From: OFTM10 sp964196195
Lineage (GTDB): Bacteria > Actinomycetota > Acidimicrobiia > Acidimicrobiales > Aldehydirespiratoraceae
Reading direction: 5' to 3'
Length of the DNA stretch: 11,586 bases
Assembly (NCBI GenBank): GCA_964196195.1
Contig: CAXMSE010000096.1
Span: forward strand, 1 to 11,586
Within the stretch, counting starts at the first letter, position 1. Every line of letters begins with the position of its first letter. A program made the position numbers and the translations under genes. This document shows, piece by piece, positions 1 to 6,714 of this stretch. The notes beneath the pieces are model-generated. The model searched no databases. It was given only the letters and a program-made list of their open reading frames with translations, and had not been told where the DNA came from.

Positions 1-1
1 C

Positions 2-454
2 TATCACGGCCTCGACACGCGAATCGCTCGCATCTTCAACACCTACGGCCCTCGGATGCGGCCCAGCGACGGTCGGGTCGTCTCGAACTTCATCGTTCAG
101 GCCTTGCAGGGCGAGCCGCTCACGATCTACGGCACCGGCACCCAGACCCGGAGCTTCTGCTTCGTCGACGATGAGATACGCGGTCTCATGGCCCTTCTCG
201 ACTCCGACGAATCCGACCCGGTCAACATCGGCAACCCCCACGAGTTCACGGTGAGAGAGCTCGCAGATGTCGTCATCGATGTGGCGGATTCTTCTTCTGA
301 GATCGTGACGTGCCCCTTGCCTATCGACGACCCCACCCAGCGCTGTCCCGATATCAGCCGCGCCCGAGAGATCCTCGGGTGGGAGCCGGAGGTGCAACTC
401 CGCGAGGGGGTCGAGCGCACGGTGGAGCACTTCTCCACCTCTCTGGCGATCTAG
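2..454 (+). CDS. UDP-glucuronate decarboxylase (UDP-xylose synthase), C-terminal part, 5' end outside window
   Basis: This is the last 150 residues of an extended-SDR NAD-dependent enzyme; the reading frame is open from base 2. It resembles UDP-glucuronate decarboxylase, which converts UDP-glucuronate to UDP-xylose in the cytoplasm. Visible signatures are RIFNTYGPRM near the start of the fragment, GRVVSNFIVQAL, the YGTGTQTRSFCFVDD substrate/dimer segment, NIGNPHEFTVRELA, and the C-terminal PDISRAREILGWEP block followed by a final helix. The Rossmann glycine motif and the catalytic YxxxK lie upstream of the window and cannot be checked. A related dTDP-glucose 4,6-dehydratase or other epimerase is possible, but the NPxEFTVxELA and DDPxQRxPDI pattern favours xylose synthase. 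Its TAG stop overlaps the stop of the convergent fucose synthase gene by three bases. The start and operon context are not visible. Confidence 0.85.
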   Translation, partial: YHGLDTRIARIFNTYGPRMRPSDGRVVSNFIVQALQGEPLTIYGTGTQTRSFCFVDDEIRGLMALLDSDESDPVNIGNPHEFTVRELADVVIDVADSSSEIVTCPLPIDDPTQRCPDISRAREILGWEPEVQLREGVERTVEHFSTSLAI

Positions 455-460
455 GAGAGG
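438..460. terminator. Inverted repeat over convergent stop codons, possible bidirectional terminator
   Basis: CCTCTC (438-443) and GAGAGG (455-460) form a perfect 6-bp stem with an 11-nt loop. The loop contains the shared CTAG stop codons of the UDP-xylose synthase and fucose synthase genes. There is no T-tract on either side, so it is not a canonical intrinsic terminator. The position is what makes it suggestive; by chance, 6-bp stems of this kind occur about every few hundred bases. Confidence 0.3.
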
Positions 461-1413
461 CGGGATTCAGCCAGCTCTCGATTGGCCTCATACCAGTCGA
501 CTGTCCTTGCCAGGCCCTCACGAAAGTCTGTGGTGGCGCTGAACCCGAAGAGTTCCCTGGCCCGGCTGGCATTGACGGAGCGTCGAGGTTGGCCGTCGGG
601 CTTGCTCTGGTCCCAACGGATTTGGCCTTCGAAACGGGTGACCTCGGCAACGATCTCCACCAGTTCCCTTATTAGGAGCTCACGGTCGGCGCCGAGGTTT
701 ACCGGTTCGGGGCCGTCCCAATGCTCGGCCGCTCTGACGATGCCTTCGGCGGCATCGTCGACATACAAGAACTCCCGGCTCGCTCCGCCCGTGCCCCACA
801 CCTCGATCTCGTCGGCTCCGTGCTCCCTGGCCAACACACATTTACGGATCAGGGCGGGGATCACGTGGGAGACGTCGGGGTGGAACTTGTCGCCCGGGCC
901 GTAGAGGTTGGTGGGCATCAGGTAGGCGCCCCGCTGGCCGTACTGGGTGCGGTTGGCTTGGAGATGCACCAGATGGGCGAGTTTGGCGATGCCATAGGGA
1001 GCGTTGGTCTCCTCGGGATAACCCTTCCACAGCGAACTTTCCTCGAAGGGAACAGGTGTGTGCTTGGGGTAGGAGCAGATCGTGCCGACCACCACCGTCT
1101 TTGCCACGTCGGCCATGCGGGCGGCCTCGATCACATTGGTGCCGAGGAGCAGGTTCTCGAGGTAGAGATCGGCGGGGGCGGCCATATTGGCCCCGATCCC
1201 ACCGACCCTCGCGGCGAGATGGATGATGATGTCGGGCCTGCTGTTGGCGATCATCGCTTCGGTTGCGGCGCGGTTACAAAAATCGACCTGCGAACTCGAG
1301 GGGGCGACGATGTCGGTGGCCCCGCGGCTGCGAAGGGCGCCCTGCACCGCGCCACCGAGGAACCCGGTGCCGCCGGTGAGCAAGAACCGCTGGCGCTCGA
1401 ATGGAGTCGACAT
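451..1413 (-). CDS. fcl: GDP-L-fucose synthase (GDP-4-keto-6-deoxy-D-mannose 3,5-epimerase/4-reductase)
   Basis: This 320-residue short-chain dehydrogenase matches the usual family length. It would epimerise and reduce GDP-4-keto-6-deoxymannose with NADPH to GDP-L-fucose in the cytoplasm. The NADP-binding motif GGTGFLG is at residues 14-20, with G14, G17 and G20 intact. The family hallmark AARVGGI is at residues 67-73. Tyr140 and Lys144 form the YxxxK pair. By spacing against the E. coli enzyme, Thr111 takes the place of the catalytic Ser, while Cys113 and His183 match the acid/base pair Cys109/His179. PTNLYGPGDKF is at residues 167-177. I chose the ATG at 1413 because the glycine motif starts 13 residues later; the frame is open further upstream, but that extension is not family-like and would run into the divergent gene. 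No Shine-Dalgarno is present. A TACGAT box 9 nt upstream suggests a leaderless mRNA. The gene stands alone, about 8 kb from gmd, which makes its substrate. Confidence 0.93.
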   Translation of the reverse strand: MSTPFERQRFLLTGGTGFLGGAVQGALRSRGATDIVAPSSSQVDFCNRAATEAMIANSRPDIIIHLAARVGGIGANMAAPADLYLENLLLGTNVIEAARMADVAKTVVVGTICSYPKHTPVPFEESSLWKGYPEETNAPYGIAKLAHLVHLQANRTQYGQRGAYLMPTNLYGPGDKFHPDVSHVIPALIRKCVLAREHGADEIEVWGTGGASREFLYVDDAAEGIVRAAEHWDGPEPVNLGADRELLIRELVEIVAEVTRFEGQIRWDQSKPDGQPRRSVNASRARELFGFSATTDFREGLARTVDWYEANRELAESRLS

Positions 1414-1422
1414 TGGGAGGAG

Positions 1423-1428
1423 ATCGTA
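1423..1428 (-). promoter_or_regulatory. Possible -10 box for fcl (leaderless)
   Basis: TACGAT on the minus strand fits TAnnnT and ends 9 nt before the fcl ATG, so transcription would begin at or within about 2 nt of the start codon. The bases between are pyrimidine-rich (CTCCTCCCA) with no ribosome binding site. No convincing -35 element was found. Confidence 0.35.
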
Positions 1429-1452
1429 GCTGCTCGTGACAGACTTCGGCCC

Positions 1453-2547
1453 GTGCCTGGTCGTGTTGCTGCCGTCGTCGAACAGTGCTGGCATCGTGTC
1501 CCGGGCGGTACGGCGATCTCCACGATCCGCACCCTCGACGCGATCGCCGCCGACGGGGATTGGGATGTGGTCGGTGTGTCGGCGCGCCACCGCCAACCCG
1601 CCCCGGCCGGTTTCCGCCCAGGCGTAGAAGTGCACCAGATCCCCCTCCCGAGGCTCGGCCTCTACGAGGCGTGGCACCGCGCCCGTCGACCACCGCTCCG
1701 ACACTGGGTCGGCGAGGTCGACGTGATCCACGCCACCGGTGGGGTCGTGCCCCCTGGTTCAGGAGCTTCCCTCGTTGTCACCATCCACGACCTGGCCTTC
1801 TTGCATCGCCCCGAACATTTCAGCCGCAGAGGGGTCAGCTTCATGACGCGGGCCTTCGAGCTGACCCGGGCCGAAGCGGATCTCGTGATCGTTCCATCCG
1901 AGGCGACGGCGGCCGACTGCCGAGCCAACGGCCTTGATGAGTCGCGGGTTCGCGTCGTGCCCTGGGGGGTCAAGCCGGCGGTGATCGATGAAGCTGCCCG
2001 AGCAAGGGTGAGCCGGAGCCACCGACTTCCCGACGAGTTCCTGCTTTGGGTCGGCACGGCTGAGCCGCGCAAGAACCTCCCGGCACTGCTCGCCGCCCAT
2101 CGATCATCGGGAACCGACGTACCCCTGATTCTGGTGGGGCCGAAGGGGTGGGGACCCACGATCGACACCCTGATCGAAGAGAACGACGGGGCTCGCCACA
2201 TCGGCCAAGTCCATGGCGACGACCTCGCGGTGCTGTACGACATGGCCACGGCCTTCGTCTACCCGAGTCTTCTCGAGGGCTTCGGAATGCCCGTCCTGGA
2301 GGCGATGGGGCAGGGCACCGCGGTGATCACCAGTCGGGGCACATCTACCGAAGAGGTGGCCGGTGAAGCCGGCGTACTCATCGATCCCACCGATGTCGAT
2401 GAGTTGGCGGCGGCCATCAGTTCGTTGACTACCGACGTCGACCGGCGCGATCGGCTGGGCGCGGCAGCCCTCGACAGGGCGGCCCGGTTCACCTGGCAGC
2501 GCACTGCCGCACTAACTACCGCTGTCTACGACGAGGCCACGGGTTGA
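1453..2547 (+). CDS. GT4-family (GT-B fold) glycosyltransferase
   Basis: This is a 364-residue retaining-type glycosyltransferase, probably cytoplasmic or membrane-peripheral, transferring a sugar from an NDP-sugar donor to a glycan or glycolipid acceptor; donor and acceptor cannot be read from sequence. The N-terminal half has the acceptor-domain start VVEQCWHRVPGG (residues 8-19) and VVTIHDLAF (108-116). The donor domain has WVGTAEPRKN (199-208), with the Arg-Lys pair expected to contact donor phosphates, and the E-x7-E motif at Glu275 and Glu283 in EGFGMPVLE. The start is GTG 1453: it gives the usual short lead-in to the first strand, and the long upstream open frame lies antisense to fcl and has no family features. 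No good Shine-Dalgarno is seen. Only 39 nt separate this start from the divergent fcl start. The TGA stop overlaps the ATG of the next glycosyltransferase by one base, indicating translational coupling. Confidence 0.88.
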   Translation: MPGRVAAVVEQCWHRVPGGTAISTIRTLDAIAADGDWDVVGVSARHRQPAPAGFRPGVEVHQIPLPRLGLYEAWHRARRPPLRHWVGEVDVIHATGGVVPPGSGASLVVTIHDLAFLHRPEHFSRRGVSFMTRAFELTRAEADLVIVPSEATAADCRANGLDESRVRVVPWGVKPAVIDEAARARVSRSHRLPDEFLLWVGTAEPRKNLPALLAAHRSSGTDVPLILVGPKGWGPTIDTLIEENDGARHIGQVHGDDLAVLYDMATAFVYPSLLEGFGMPVLEAMGQGTAVITSRGTSTEEVAGEAGVLIDPTDVDELAAAISSLTTDVDRRDRLGAAALDRAARFTWQRTAALTTAVYDEATG

Positions 2548-3656
2548 TGCGGGTCGTGGCCAACCTCTCATTTGTCCTTCCTGGTGCCGTCGGTGGCAGC
2601 GAGGAGTACAGCATCCGTCTGATCGACGCGCTAGCGGCCTCCGAAAGCGACGACATCGAGCTTTCGGTCGCCGGGTCGACCAGCTTGTTCGCTGCTCATC
2701 CCGCGCTCGGGGCCGGGAATCGGCTCGCCTTCTCCGGCCCTGCCCACAACCGGGTCTACCGCCTGGCCGTGGAATCCAGCTGGCTACCTCGCAGCACCCG
2801 CGGCGCAGCGCTGGTGCACCATTTCGGCGGGCGGGTACCGGCGAGGCGTTCGGCTCCGGCGGTTGTCACCATCCACGATGTTCAGTCCCTTGATCTACCC
2901 GAGAACTTCTCGCCGGTGAAGCGGCGCTACCTGGGGCTGGCACTGCCTCGCACGGTCGCGGCGGCTGCCATGATATGTACCCCCTCGCAATGGGTGGCCG
3001 ATCGTGTGGTCGAGCGACTCGGAGCAGACCCCGCCCGGGTGAGGGTGGTGTCATCCACGTCGGATCCCAGACGCGTCTCCGGCCCGGTGGCTCCCGAAGT
3101 GGCCGAGATCGGAGATCGCCCCCTGGTGCTCTACCCGGCGGTCACCCATCCTCACAAGAACCACGTCGTGTTGCTGGCCGCAATGGAGCGGGTGATCCGG
3201 GAACACCCCGAGGCCCTGCTGGTTCTCACCGGAGGACCCGGACGCATCCACCACGAGGTCATCGCCCACGCTCACCGGCTCGACCCGGAAGGCCGGTTCA
3301 TCCGACACTTCGGAAGGGTGGCGGCACCCACGCTGGCCGAGCTCACGGCCAGGGCAGACGTGATGGCCTTCCCGTCGAGTTATGAGGGTTTCGGCCTGCC
3401 TGTGCTCGAGGCGATGCATCGGGGCACACCGGTGGTCGCAGCCGACATCACCGCCCTCCCCGAGGTGATGGGTGGGTCGGGAGTGCTCGTGGCGGCTCAC
3501 GACTCCGAAGCATGGGCAGATGCGCTGAGCGCCCTCCTGAGCGACGATGAGCGCCGCGCCGAGCTGGCGGTGTCCGGTGTGGCCCGAGCGGCCACCTACT
3601 CCGCTGGAGCTGCCGTCGAGGCGCTCACCGCCGCTTGGCGCGATGCGGTGGCGTAG
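2547..3656 (+). CDS. GT4-family (GT-B fold) glycosyltransferase
   Basis: This is a second GT4-type transferase of 369 residues. The N-terminus VLPGAVGGSEEYSIRL (residues 10-25) is the glycine-rich acceptor-side loop. VVTIHDVQSLDLPENFS (106-122) parallels the same block in the preceding gene, followed by a CTPSQWVADRV segment at 144-154. The donor domain shows LYPAVTHPHKN (195-205) with Lys204 as the probable phosphate contact, VLTGGPG (226-232), and E-x7-E at Glu280 and Glu288 in EGFGLPVLE. The ATG is at 2547 in a TGATG overlap with the preceding stop; a TTG one codon earlier is also possible but adds nothing. Family architecture is shared with the gene upstream, so the two may be old duplicates or consecutive enzymes in one chain-building series. 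Donor and acceptor sugars are unknown. Confidence 0.88.
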   Translation: MRVVANLSFVLPGAVGGSEEYSIRLIDALAASESDDIELSVAGSTSLFAAHPALGAGNRLAFSGPAHNRVYRLAVESSWLPRSTRGAALVHHFGGRVPARRSAPAVVTIHDVQSLDLPENFSPVKRRYLGLALPRTVAAAAMICTPSQWVADRVVERLGADPARVRVVSSTSDPRRVSGPVAPEVAEIGDRPLVLYPAVTHPHKNHVVLLAAMERVIREHPEALLVLTGGPGRIHHEVIAHAHRLDPEGRFIRHFGRVAAPTLAELTARADVMAFPSSYEGFGLPVLEAMHRGTPVVAADITALPEVMGGSGVLVAAHDSEAWADALSALLSDDERRAELAVSGVARAATYSAGAAVEALTAAWRDAVA

Positions 3657-3670
3657 GGGAAGCTGACTGC

Positions 3671-4918
3671 GTGCGGGTCCAAATCATCTGTCCACATTTT
3701 GAGCCCGACGCGGCCCCCACCGGGGTGGTGATGACCGAGATCTCCCATCGCTTGATCGACGCCGGGCACGAGCTCGACATCATCACATCGCTTCCCTGGT
3801 ACACCGAGCACGCGGTGGAGGAGGGGTGGGGTGGCCGCCTGGTCCGCAGAGAAACGGAGCCGTGGGGCACGATCACGCGGGTTCACCCATTCCCTACCGA
3901 CAAGCGCAACATTCCGGCCCGCGCTCTGGCGTTCGCTGGGTTCACCGCGCTCGCCTCGGTCGCCGCGGTGCTGCAACGGCGGCGACCCGATGTGGTGCTC
4001 GCGATGTCGCCGCCGCTCACCCTGGGGCTCGCGGGTTGGTTTTCGGCTCGAATCAGGCGCGCTCCGTTCGTGTTCAACGTCCAGGACATTTTCCCTGATG
4101 TCGCAGTGGAGGTGGGAGCGATCTCGGGCAAGCGGGTGGTCAAGCTGCTCCAACTGCTGGAGCGCTTCATCTACCGGCGCGCCGACGCTGTCACCGTCTT
4201 GTCCGATGATCTTCGAGAGAACGTCGCCGCCAAGATCGGTGTCGACAAGAAGAAGCCTCGGCGGGGGCGTACCGACGTGAGGGTGATCCCCAACTTCGTG
4301 GATACCGAACGGATCCAACCCGGGCCGAGGATCAACTCCTATCGCCACGATCACGACCTCGGCGAGCGCGCCGTGGTGATGTACGCCGGCAATATCGGCT
4401 TCTCGCAGCCCCTCGATCTCATGATCGATGCGGCGGAGGCGTTACGCGATCGTGACGACGTCGCGTTCGTCATCAACGGAGGAGGATCGGAGAGGCCCCG
4501 GCTGGAGGGTCTCGCCGAACACCTGCCGAATCTTCACTTCATCGACTTTCAGCCGCCGGCGCGACTCCCCGATGTCCTTGCCGCCGGCGACATACACGTC
4601 ATCGCTCTGCGTCGAGGACTGGCCCGCTCGTCGGTCCCGTCGAAGCTCTACTCGATACTCGCCGCCGGCCGGCCGGTCCTCGCTTCGATCGATCGTGGCA
4701 CTGAGGTCGAAACCGTGATCAGCCAGAACCGCTGCGGTGTTTCGGTCGGGCCCGAGGACTCGGCTGCGTTCGTGGCCGCGGTGCTCGAGCTGATCGATGA
4801 TCCCGATGCAAGGGCGGCGATGGGGGAGAGGGGTCGCAGCTTCGTGCAGACGTGGGTGTCGCCGGTGGGCGTTGCTAGTGCCTACGTCGAACTGTTCGAG
4901 GAGTTGTCCCGACGTTGA
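3671..4918 (+). CDS. WbuB-like GT4 glycosyltransferase
   Basis: This 415-residue glycosyltransferase resembles the WbuB branch of GT4; the E. coli O26 prototype transfers L-FucNAc, but this branch is specificity-diverse. Visible blocks are PHFEPDAAPTGVVMTEIS (residues 8-25), ITSLPWY (38-44), an AMSPPLTLGLAGW segment (111-123) that may associate with the membrane, FNVQDIFPD (135-143), MYAGNIG (237-243) and VPSKLYSILAAGRPV (322-336), the last occupying the donor-binding loop. The typical E-x7-E of the two neighbours is not evident, as is common in this branch. The start is GTG 3671: the sequence then begins directly with the first strand, and an AGGGGAAG stretch about 10 nt upstream can serve as ribosome binding site. 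An ATG at 3635 would add 12 residues overlapping the previous gene. It lies 14 nt after that gene, in the same operon. Confidence 0.87.
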   Translation: MRVQIICPHFEPDAAPTGVVMTEISHRLIDAGHELDIITSLPWYTEHAVEEGWGGRLVRRETEPWGTITRVHPFPTDKRNIPARALAFAGFTALASVAAVLQRRRPDVVLAMSPPLTLGLAGWFSARIRRAPFVFNVQDIFPDVAVEVGAISGKRVVKLLQLLERFIYRRADAVTVLSDDLRENVAAKIGVDKKKPRRGRTDVRVIPNFVDTERIQPGPRINSYRHDHDLGERAVVMYAGNIGFSQPLDLMIDAAEALRDRDDVAFVINGGGSERPRLEGLAEHLPNLHFIDFQPPARLPDVLAAGDIHVIALRRGLARSSVPSKLYSILAAGRPVLASIDRGTEVETVISQNRCGVSVGPEDSAAFVAAVLELIDDPDARAAMGERGRSFVQTWVSPVGVASAYVELFEELSRR

Positions 4919-4924
4919 ATCCCG

Positions 4925-4947
4925 CCCCCTGAGCGCGGTAGAGGGGG
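4925..4947 (+). terminator. GC-rich hairpin after the WbuB-like gene
   Basis: CCCCCT (4925-4930) and AGGGGG (4942-4947) form a perfect 6-bp stem with an 11-nt loop, beginning six bases after the TGA of the glycosyltransferase. Only TTG follows, so a classical U-tract is absent. It could attenuate read-through into the next gene, which has its own -10-like box. Confidence 0.35.
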
Positions 4948-4957
4948 TTGTGGCCGC

Positions 4958-4963
4958 TAGCGT
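4958..4963 (+). promoter_or_regulatory. Possible -10 box for the HxH membrane protein gene (leaderless)
   Basis: TAGCGT fits TAnnnT and ends 8 nt before the GTG start at 4972, where there is no ribosome binding site. A start point at or next to the GTG would give a leaderless transcript and an internal promoter within the six-gene run. No convincing -35 element was found. Confidence 0.35.
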
Positions 4964-4971
4964 TGCCTGCC

Positions 4972-5676
4972 GTGGGTAAAGCAAGCTCTTCCAAAAAAGT
5001 CCAACGCGCGGCCAAGGCGGCGGCTTCCTCGCGCGGTGCCAGCGAATCACGCGAACTCGGATTCCCGCTCGTGATCGCACTTGTGGTGATTCTGGGAATT
5101 GGTCTCGTCGTCGTGGCCCGCACCACCCGCGATGGCCTGGTTGCACCCGTCGCCGGAGACGACCACTGGCATGCCGCCTACACGATCTACAACTGTGGCT
5201 CGGAAGTCGCCGAGTTCCAGAGTGTGAGCGACCCCGATGGCATCCACAGCCACCAGGACGGGTTGATCCACATCCATCCCTTCAACAGCTCTTCCTCCGG
5301 TGAAGACGCCCAGCTGGGCGTGTTCCTCGAAGCCATGGGTGGCGCGATCACCGAGGACACGATCAGCGGCCCGGACTTTGCCGACATCGAGGTCTCGACG
5401 GGTTGCGGCGATGAGGTCGGAGTGATCAAGGTGGCCCGCTATCAGGTGGATCCCGAGCTCGAACTCGTCGCCGTCTACGACCGCGACTTCGAGTCGATTC
5501 AGTTCCTGCAAGATCGTGAAGCCTTCTCGATCGCCCTGGTTCCGGCGGGCGAGGATCCCCCGCCTCCGGCCGCGACGTCGCTCGCCCAGCTCGACACGAG
5601 TACCGGCTCTGATCTGGTCTCCAGCGGCACCGTCCCCCTCGAGACCGGCACAGACTCCGACACCGACGACGGGTGA
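4972..5676 (+). CDS. Membrane-anchored protein of unknown function with three HxH motifs
   Basis: I do not recognise a named family with a known role; similar proteins seem to occur in Acidimicrobiia genomes, but that is memory only. The 234-residue product has a Lys/Arg/Ser/Ala-rich cytoplasmic N-terminus (1-29), one hydrophobic segment at about 30-49, and an outside domain from about 50. This predicts a single-pass, N-in protein. The outer domain carries three HxH pairs: H65/H67 in DHWHAAY, H92/H94 in IHSHQDG, and H100/H102 in IHIHPF. It also has two cysteines, C74 and C145. The six His suggest metal binding; this is inference. The tail from about 195 is low-complexity, with four consecutive Pro and then Ser/Thr/Asp-rich sequence. 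GTG 4972 was chosen over TTG 4948 because the Lys-rich start follows at once and a TAGCGT box sits 8 nt upstream. It lies 53 nt after a glycosyltransferase and 32 nt before the nucleotidyltransferase. Confidence 0.75.
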   Translation: MGKASSSKKVQRAAKAAASSRGASESRELGFPLVIALVVILGIGLVVVARTTRDGLVAPVAGDDHWHAAYTIYNCGSEVAEFQSVSDPDGIHSHQDGLIHIHPFNSSSSGEDAQLGVFLEAMGGAITEDTISGPDFADIEVSTGCGDEVGVIKVARYQVDPELELVAVYDRDFESIQFLQDREAFSIALVPAGEDPPPPAATSLAQLDTSTGSDLVSSGTVPLETGTDSDTDDG

Positions 5677-5697
5677 GTCACCGTTCGATGGTCCTCT

Positions 5698-5704
5698 GAG
5701 GAGG
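5698..5704 (+). promoter_or_regulatory. Strong ribosome binding site for the nucleotidyltransferase
   Basis: GAGGAGG lies 4 nt before ATG 5709. It is the strongest Shine-Dalgarno in the window and fixes the start of the gene. Confidence 0.7.
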
Positions 5705-5708
5705 CTAG

Positions 5709-6713
5709 ATGAAGGCGGTCGTACTGGTCGGTGGTTTCGGTACGAGACTGCAACCCCTCACGCTCACGGCACCCAAGCAGATGCTTCCGGTCGTCGATCG
5801 CCCGATGCTGGAGCACGTTGTGGGCGCGCTGGCGCGTCATGGCGTGGATGAGGTCGTTCTCTCGCTCGGATACAAAGAGGACGTCTTTCGCGACGCCTAT
5901 CCCTGCGGGGAGTGTGTCGGAGTGGCGCTCCGCTACGCCGTAGAGCCGGAGCCTCTCGACACCGCGGGAGCGGTTCGTTTCGCGGCCGATGCAGTGGGTA
6001 TCGAGGAAACCTTCATTGTGGTCAACGGCGATGTTTTCACCGACCTCGACGTGGGTGAGGTCTGGCGGAGACACTTCGAGCTCGGAGCGGAAGCCACGAT
6101 CGCTCTCACCCGTGTCGATGATCCATCGCGTTACGGTGTCGTCCCCACCGACGCCGACGGCCGAGTGTTGGGGTTCGTCGAGAAACCTCCCCGCGGTGAG
6201 GCCCCCACCAACTGGATCAACGCCGGCACCTATGTTCTCGAGCCGGCGGTCCTCGAGCGCATCGAACCCGGTCGCAGGGTGTCGATCGAGCGAGAGACGT
6301 TCCCTTCGATCGTCGTCGACGGTGGCCTGTGGGCTGTGCAATCGGAGGCCTACTGGGTCGACGCCGGAACCCCCGACACCTACCTGCAGGTCCAACTCGA
6401 CCTGATCGACGGTGTGAGAGGGCGTGCTGTCGACGGGATCTCCAAAGAGGCCCTTATCGATTCGGCAGCTCGCGTCGACCGGTCGGTTGTGATGGCCGAC
6501 GCTGCCATCGCGAGTGGCGCCGTCGTGAGCGGGTCGGTCGTCTGTCGAGGCGCCCTGATCGGCGAGGATGCCGTGGTGACCGACTCCGTGGTCGGCCCTC
6601 GTGCCGTCATCGGCGAGGGCGCGAGGGTCACCGACATGACCATGGTCGGCGACGACGAGCACGTCGAAGCGCGCTCGTCGCTTGTGGGGGCCCGAGTCCC
6701 CGAGAGCAGCTGA
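5709..6713 (+). CDS. NDP-sugar pyrophosphorylase, probable mannose-1-phosphate guanylyltransferase
   Basis: This 334-residue enzyme combines an RmlA-like nucleotidyltransferase domain (about 1-235) with a C-terminal left-handed beta-helix of hexapeptide repeats (about 250-328). It would condense a sugar-1-phosphate with an NTP to give an NDP-sugar plus pyrophosphate. The nucleotide-binding loop GGFGTRLQPLT is at 8-18, with PKQMLPV at 22-28. NGD at 107-109 supplies the metal-binding Asp109, FVEKP is at 156-160, NAGTYVLEP is at 171-179, and Asp219 in DAGTP is the likely second metal ligand. Mannose-1-phosphate/GTP is inferred from this actinobacterial subgroup and from the gmd, rmd and fcl genes nearby, all of which need GDP-mannose. 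Glucose-1-phosphate or another substrate is not excluded by sequence alone. The ATG follows a strong GAGGAGG. The TGA is one base from the next ATG. Confidence 0.88.
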   Translation: MKAVVLVGGFGTRLQPLTLTAPKQMLPVVDRPMLEHVVGALARHGVDEVVLSLGYKEDVFRDAYPCGECVGVALRYAVEPEPLDTAGAVRFAADAVGIEETFIVVNGDVFTDLDVGEVWRRHFELGAEATIALTRVDDPSRYGVVPTDADGRVLGFVEKPPRGEAPTNWINAGTYVLEPAVLERIEPGRRVSIERETFPSIVVDGGLWAVQSEAYWVDAGTPDTYLQVQLDLIDGVRGRAVDGISKEALIDSAARVDRSVVMADAAIASGAVVSGSVVCRGALIGEDAVVTDSVVGPRAVIGEGARVTDMTMVGDDEHVEARSSLVGARVPESS

Positions 6714-6714
6714 G

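Noticed and set aside
721..1452. Open frame extending the first glycosyltransferase more than 240 codons upstream on +
   Set aside because: It runs antisense to fcl, which has full family motifs. The extension has the biased composition of an antisense GC-rich frame and no recognisable domain.
1414..1731. Upstream extension of fcl to 426 residues
   Set aside because: The added 106 residues precede a normal SDR N-terminus, overlap the coding start of the divergent glycosyltransferase and show no family-like sequence.
5672..5682. GGTGAGTCACC, an 11-bp odd palindrome over the stop codon of the HxH gene
   Set aside because: Five-base arms arise by chance many times in a window this size, and no second copy or promoter element is associated.
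5693..5704. CCTC-TGAG-GAGG hairpin that could mask the nucleotidyltransferase ribosome binding site
   Set aside because: Only four base pairs with a four-base loop; too weak and too likely by chance to call regulation.
5499..6662. 387-codon open frame on the minus strand opposite the nucleotidyltransferase
   Set aside because: Asp/His/Arg-rich translation typical of an antisense shadow in GC-rich DNA; the + strand gene has a strong ribosome binding site and complete motifs.
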